Origin: an uncultured Lachnospiraceae bacterium
Lineage (GTDB): Bacteria; Bacillota; Clostridia; Lachnospirales; Lachnospiraceae
Assembly (NCBI GenBank): GCA_910588565.1
Contig: CAJUPF010000097.1
Span: 1-9,045 of the forward strand
Direction of reading: 5' to 3'
DNA: 9,045 nt
The notes below the pieces were generated by a model. The model saw only the letters and a program-made list of their open reading frames with translations. It was not told the origin of the DNA and ran no database searches. Position numbers and translations under genes: made by a program. Below are positions 6,105 through 9,045 of the stretch, piece after piece (position 1 is the first letter of the stretch; every line of letters starts with the position of its first letter).

Positions 6105-6120
6105 GTCCCTTTTGAAAAAC
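6093..6120 (-). repeat. Short dispersed repeat, copy B
   Basis: Second copy of the element at 82-110: 17 identical bases (6093-6109) and a matching tail TTTTGAAAAAC. It lies 29 bases past the stop of the glycosyltransferase, in the same orientation relative to its gene as copy A. The differences are one base and run lengths of A, T and C. Confidence 0.6.
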
Positions 6121-6148
6121 CCATCTCTTCTATCAACTGCAGCCCCCG

Positions 6149-7324
6149 TCAGATATCCGCCAAAATACGTTCCACAATTCCCATCATTTTACCAACTCTC
6201 TGTTCACAGGTATGAAAAGAGCAGACTTTCCGATACCCATTTTCTGCAATCCTCCTGCGTTCTTCTTCGTGCTTCAGATAATATCCCGCCAGTTCCACCA
6301 GCTCTTCTATACTTTCAAAACAAACCAAATCCTCTTTGTGTTTAAAATAAGAGGGTATTTCCGCCTGAAAATTGGTCAGCAGAAATCCTCCGCAGCCCAG
6401 CACATCCCAGATACGCAGCGGAAGGCCGCTCTTAATATTGGGTATGGTAAAATTCAGATTAATCTTTGAAGCCCGGAATACCTTTGGCATTTCACTCCAG
6501 TAATCCAGGGAGCCTCCGTAACGGACACGCAGCAGGCTGCTTGTGTTGCTGTTGCTGTAGATCGTAACCGGGTATTGCTTGGAAAGCTCGATTAAAGCTC
6601 TCTGCCGCTGTTCCGCCGCCGTTTTAAAGCCCAGAACCGTTGTGGAAAAAATCAGGCCCAGATCAGAAAAAGAGCCTTTGGACTTTTCCAGCTTAAAATG
6701 CTGCTGCAGCTGTTCTAACACATCTACCGTCAGCATTTCCTCTAAGATATTACCGCCATTGACGCACTGCTGCGCCCAGATCGCCGCGTCAAAGTATCCC
6801 TGCAGATAGCCTGGCAGCCTGGGACGCAGGCTGTCATAACTATTACGCTCATAGAGGCTTCCAACAAAAGAAATCTCATTTTCATATGCAGCCAGATCTC
6901 CGCAGTGATCCAGCAGATAATCCAGCCTTTTCGTATTGACCCCCAAAGGAAGATACCAGATATGCTCCACGCCCATTCCCTTAAATTCCAGATAATTTGT
7001 CTGGTCAAACGTGAAAAAATAATTGCAGGGCAGAAATACATTCTGATGATACATACTGATCAGAGGGCTGTCGCAGGTCCAGACAACATACGGAATTTTT
7101 AATCTGGTACAAACAGTGGTAATCAAAGCAAAATAATTTACCGTAAATATCATATCACAGGCATTCTTCATAACCAGCTTTGCCAGCTTTGCCTCAAACG
7201 TTGGATCTTCATCATAACACTCCAGATCCTGCTCTACCGTAATATACTCATATCCCAGATTCAGAAAGGCTTCCAGAATATCCATATAATTATAAGCTTT
7301 CCATTTATATACCAGAATCTTCAA
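6149..7324 (-). CDS. CgeB/DUF3880-like glycosyltransferase (TTG start)
   Basis: A 391-residue soluble protein that looks like a GT-B glycosyltransferase. The N-terminal half (1-150) begins MKILVYKW, contains the D85-S-P motif after a WTCDSP stretch and YLPLGVN (124-130), as in DUF3880 proteins. The C-terminal half carries the CgeB-like (Glyco_trans_1_2) nucleotide-sugar region with SGLPLRIWDVLGCGGFLLTN (299-318), then a helical tail. In many relatives the residue at D307 is Glu, the usual GT-B sugar-nucleotide contact; Asp here is conservative. No signal or membrane segment is seen, so it should act in the cytosol on a lipid, protein or surface glycan precursor. Donor and acceptor are unknown. 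The open frame extends to an ATG at 7351, but GGAGG (7332-7336) sits inside that extension 7 bases before an in-frame TTG at 7324, and the resulting N-terminus starts directly with the first beta strand. No promoter is evident in the 152-base gap after uxaC. Confidence 0.8.
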   Translation of the reverse strand: MKILVYKWKAYNYMDILEAFLNLGYEYITVEQDLECYDEDPTFEAKLAKLVMKNACDMIFTVNYFALITTVCTRLKIPYVVWTCDSPLISMYHQNVFLPCNYFFTFDQTNYLEFKGMGVEHIWYLPLGVNTKRLDYLLDHCGDLAAYENEISFVGSLYERNSYDSLRPRLPGYLQGYFDAAIWAQQCVNGGNILEEMLTVDVLEQLQQHFKLEKSKGSFSDLGLIFSTTVLGFKTAAEQRQRALIELSKQYPVTIYSNSNTSSLLRVRYGGSLDYWSEMPKVFRASKINLNFTIPNIKSGLPLRIWDVLGCGGFLLTNFQAEIPSYFKHKEDLVCFESIEELVELAGYYLKHEEERRRIAENGYRKVCSFHTCEQRVGKMMGIVERILADI

Positions 7325-7331
7325 CCCATTT

Positions 7332-7336
7332 CCTCC
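7332..7336 (-). promoter_or_regulatory. Ribosome binding site that decides the glycosyltransferase TTG start
   Basis: GGAGG on the minus strand with a 7-base spacing to TTG at 7324. The upstream ATG at 7351 has only AGGA directly abutting it, which is too close for normal initiation. Confidence 0.75.
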
Positions 7337-7361
7337 CGTCCATACATGCATTTCCTAACTT

Positions 7362-7484
7362 TCAGCCTCTTACTGACAGACGCTCAGCCAGTCCCTGTAA
7401 TCCGGCAGCCAAATCTGAAATGAGCCGTATCGGTTCACACACCTTCCCTGCGGCTCCCGGACAGCAAAAACAGCACTTAGACAC
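7362..7484 (-). other. Open frame in the uxaC-glycosyltransferase gap, possible gene remnant
   Basis: After the uxaC stop, another minus-strand frame stays open for about 40 codons, from a GTG at 7482-7484 that overlaps the end of uxaC to TGA at 7362-7364. The second half reads like a helical protein segment (RLISDLAAGLQGLAERLSVR). The only start is a GTG with GGAG almost adjacent, which is poor, so this is more likely a remnant or chance frame than a working gene. A GAGCCG/CGGCTC stem (7422-7427/7451-7456) lies inside it without a T-run, so no terminator for uxaC is evident. Confidence 0.2.
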
Positions 7485-8892
7485 ACTCCAAATCAAATCC
7501 AAAATAACGGACAGCATTATTATAAGAAATCCCTTTTATAATCTTCTCCAATACCCGTTCATCCGCCGGATATTCCCCGTGTTCCACCCATCCGCCAATC
7601 AATTCGCACATAATCCGGCGGAAATATTCATGCCTGGTATAGGATAAAAAGCTTCTGGAATCTGTCAGCATCCCGATAAAATTCCCCAGCAGGCCAAGGT
7701 TCGCCAAAGACGTCATCTGTGCCGTCATACCGGTTTTATGATCATTAAACCACCAGGCAGATCCCTGCTGGATTTTGGCGATCGCGGAAGAATCCTGAAA
7801 ACATCCCAGAATGGTCCCAATCGAAGCGTCATCATATGGATTTAAAGAATATAATATTGTCTTAGGCAGCTGATCCGTTTCATTTAACGCGTTCAGAAAA
7901 TCCGCCAGCTCTGCGGACGGCGTATGATTATTGATACAGTCAAATCCGGTATCCGCCCCAAGCTGCGCATAACGCAGCTGATTGTTATCGCGCTTACAGC
8001 CGTAGTGCAGCTGCATTGCCCAGTTTCTGGCATGATATTCTCTTCCCATAGCAATCATAAATGCTGTTTTAAACAAAAGCTCTTCCTCTCTGGAAACTGT
8101 GCCGCCAGAAAGCCGTTTGGCAAATACAGCTTCCACCTGCTCCTCAGACGCAGGCACATACATCACATATTCCAGACCATGATCTGAGATACGGCAGCCC
8201 ATGGAAGCAAAAAAATCAAGTCTCATCCGCAATGCTTCCAGCAAGGTCTGAAAGGTTGTAATCGCAACCCCGCTGACTTCACTTAATCTGGCGAGATACT
8301 CCGGATAATCCGGTTTTTCCAGATTCATCGCCCGATCCGGCCGCCAGGCAGGAAGCGCCTGCACGTCAAAGCTGTTGTCTTCTGCAATTATTTTATGGTA
8401 TTCCAGACTGTCAATAGGATCGTCTGTCGTACAAAGCAATGTAACGCCAGACTGTTTGATCAGATTCCGTGCTGACATAGAGTCCTGCGCCAGCTTTTCA
8501 TTGCATAGATTCCAGACTTCCTCCGCAGTCTCACCGTTCAGATGCCCCATATAGCCAAAATATCGCTGCAATTCCAGATGGCTCCAGTGATACAGCGGAT
8601 TTCCAATCGCCAGTTCAAGAGTCTCAGCCCATTTCTGAAATTTTTCCCGGTCAGAAGCGTCTCCTGTGATATAGCGTTCTTCTACGCCATTGGATCGCAT
8701 CTGACGCCATTTATAATGATCGCCGCCTAACCATACCTGCGTAATATTCTCAAACTTCCGGTCTTCTGCAATCTCTTTGGGATTAATATGGCAGTGATAG
8801 TCGAGAATCGGCATGTGTTCCGCATACTTGTGAAATAACTTCTGTGCGCTTTCTGTTGAAAGGATAAAATCCTTGTCCATAAATTGTTTCAT
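7477..8892 (-). CDS. uxaC: Glucuronate isomerase (uronate isomerase)
   Basis: A 471-residue cytosolic enzyme of the amidohydrolase superfamily that interconverts D-glucuronate and D-fructuronate, and D-galacturonate and D-tagaturonate, the first intracellular step in hexuronate use. The sequence matches the family from end to end: metal-binding H33-C-H35 in DYHCHINPKEI (31-41), TTDDP (155-159), ALPAWRPDR (179-187), SDHG (236-239), and the late NLGLLGNFIGMLTDSRSFLSY region. The length is normal (about 465-470). The ATG at 8892 is chosen because AGGAGG (8900-8905) lies 7 bases before it. The open frame continues upstream to 8997, but that part contains the promoter. No partner uronate genes (uxaB, uxuA, kdgK, kdgA) are in the window; they may lie beyond the right edge or elsewhere. 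Confidence 0.96.
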   Translation of the reverse strand: MKQFMDKDFILSTESAQKLFHKYAEHMPILDYHCHINPKEIAEDRKFENITQVWLGGDHYKWRQMRSNGVEERYITGDASDREKFQKWAETLELAIGNPLYHWSHLELQRYFGYMGHLNGETAEEVWNLCNEKLAQDSMSARNLIKQSGVTLLCTTDDPIDSLEYHKIIAEDNSFDVQALPAWRPDRAMNLEKPDYPEYLARLSEVSGVAITTFQTLLEALRMRLDFFASMGCRISDHGLEYVMYVPASEEQVEAVFAKRLSGGTVSREEELLFKTAFMIAMGREYHARNWAMQLHYGCKRDNNQLRYAQLGADTGFDCINNHTPSAELADFLNALNETDQLPKTILYSLNPYDDASIGTILGCFQDSSAIAKIQQGSAWWFNDHKTGMTAQMTSLANLGLLGNFIGMLTDSRSFLSYTRHEYFRRIMCELIGGWVEHGEYPADERVLEKIIKGISYNNAVRYFGFDLECV

Positions 8893-8968
8893 TATAAAAC
8901 CTCCTGATTTTCTATGAGTTACAGCAAATTCCAGCCGTTCCGCTTTGCCGGATAAATCAACTTGTTTT

Positions 8969-8997
8969 ATTATACCCAATCGGCTTAATTTCTTCAA
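8969..8997 (-). promoter_or_regulatory. Sigma-A type promoter of uxaC
   Basis: On the minus strand: -35 TTGAAG (8992-8997), 17-base spacer, -10 TATAAT (8969-8974), giving a leader of about 70 bases before the ATG at 8892. Spacing and -10 are ideal; the -35 matches four of six bases. I looked for a GntR- or LacI-type uronate operator around it and saw only a short CTGT-A-ACAG (minus strand, about 9022-9030), which is too weak to call. Confidence 0.75.
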
Positions 8998-9045
8998 TCG
9001 TATTTTATAATTCCGGTTCCGCTGTTACAGGAATTTCAAAGCTGC

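Larger units (their letters stand above)
5839..6148. other. Gene-poor intergenic stretch between marR operon and glycosyltransferase
   Basis: About 310 bases without a firm gene. The left part (5839-5925) is AT-rich and shows nothing definite beyond a weak TATACT at 5900-5905. The middle (5930-6061) is noticeably richer in GC than its left flank and holds a possible 43-codon plus-strand ORF. It also holds the short palindrome CAGCGCTG (5985-5992) and a long-range stem CTTCCAT/ATGGAAG (6010-6016 with 6047-6053). The right part has the 24-bp palindrome (6081-6104) and repeat copy B (6093-6120). The changing composition suggests inserted repeat material rather than plain spacer. Confidence 0.5.

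Noticed and set aside
7422..7456. GAGCCG/CGGCTC stem as a terminator of uxaC
   Set aside because: Only six base pairs with a 23-base loop, followed by ATTTCAG and no T-run.
8893..8997. 35-codon N-terminal extension of UxaC
   Set aside because: It overlaps the consensus promoter and leader; AGGAGG precedes the ATG at 8892, and the family starts there.

Overview
The window looks like chromosomal DNA of a gut-type Firmicute of class Clostridia, most likely Lachnospiraceae (Blautia/Dorea/Ruminococcus-like). This is inferred from moderate GC content with AT-rich intergenic DNA, strong AGGAGG-type ribosome sites, use of TTG starts, and the gene set: a RelQ-type alarmone synthetase, a MarR-controlled heterodimeric ABC exporter, a DUF3880/CgeB-like glycosyltransferase and UxaC. 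No mobile-element gene, tRNA, rRNA or CRISPR array is visible.

Layout. Positions 1-179 are non-coding and hold hairpins plus copy A of a short repeat. At 180-725 (-) lies a ferritin-like diiron four-helix protein, divergent from a small alarmone synthetase at 944-1534 (+). A bidirectional terminator at 1589-1620 separates that gene from a three-gene operon read on the minus strand: MarR regulator (5312-5749), ABC half-transporter with a degenerate ATP site (3546-5297), and partner half-transporter with a canonical site (1642-3546). Twin palindromic operators and a clear sigma-A promoter sit just upstream of marR. The gap at 5839-6148 has no firm gene but holds a possible 43-codon ORF, a perfect 24-bp palindrome and copy B of the repeat. 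Then come a CgeB-like glycosyltransferase (6149-7324, -) and glucuronate isomerase uxaC (7477-8892, -), which has a consensus promoter at 8969-8997.

How they work together. The MarR/ABC operon reads as a self-regulated export module: effector binding to MarR would release the twin operators that cover the -10 region and transcription start, and the stop/start overlap between the two ABC genes favours equal synthesis of the two halves. The ferritin-like protein and the alarmone synthetase share an intergenic control region, but a functional link is only a guess. UxaC feeds hexuronates into central metabolism. The glycosyltransferase has no promoter of its own that I can see and may be read through from uxaC, with no obvious metabolic link.

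Four annotated starts differ from the longest open frames (725, 944, 7324 and 8892), and the MarR start (5749) also does. In each case a ribosome site or promoter decides the start, and two of them are TTG. I found no convincing new multi-gene system. The least explained parts are the intergenic repeat material at both 1-110 and 5930-6120.
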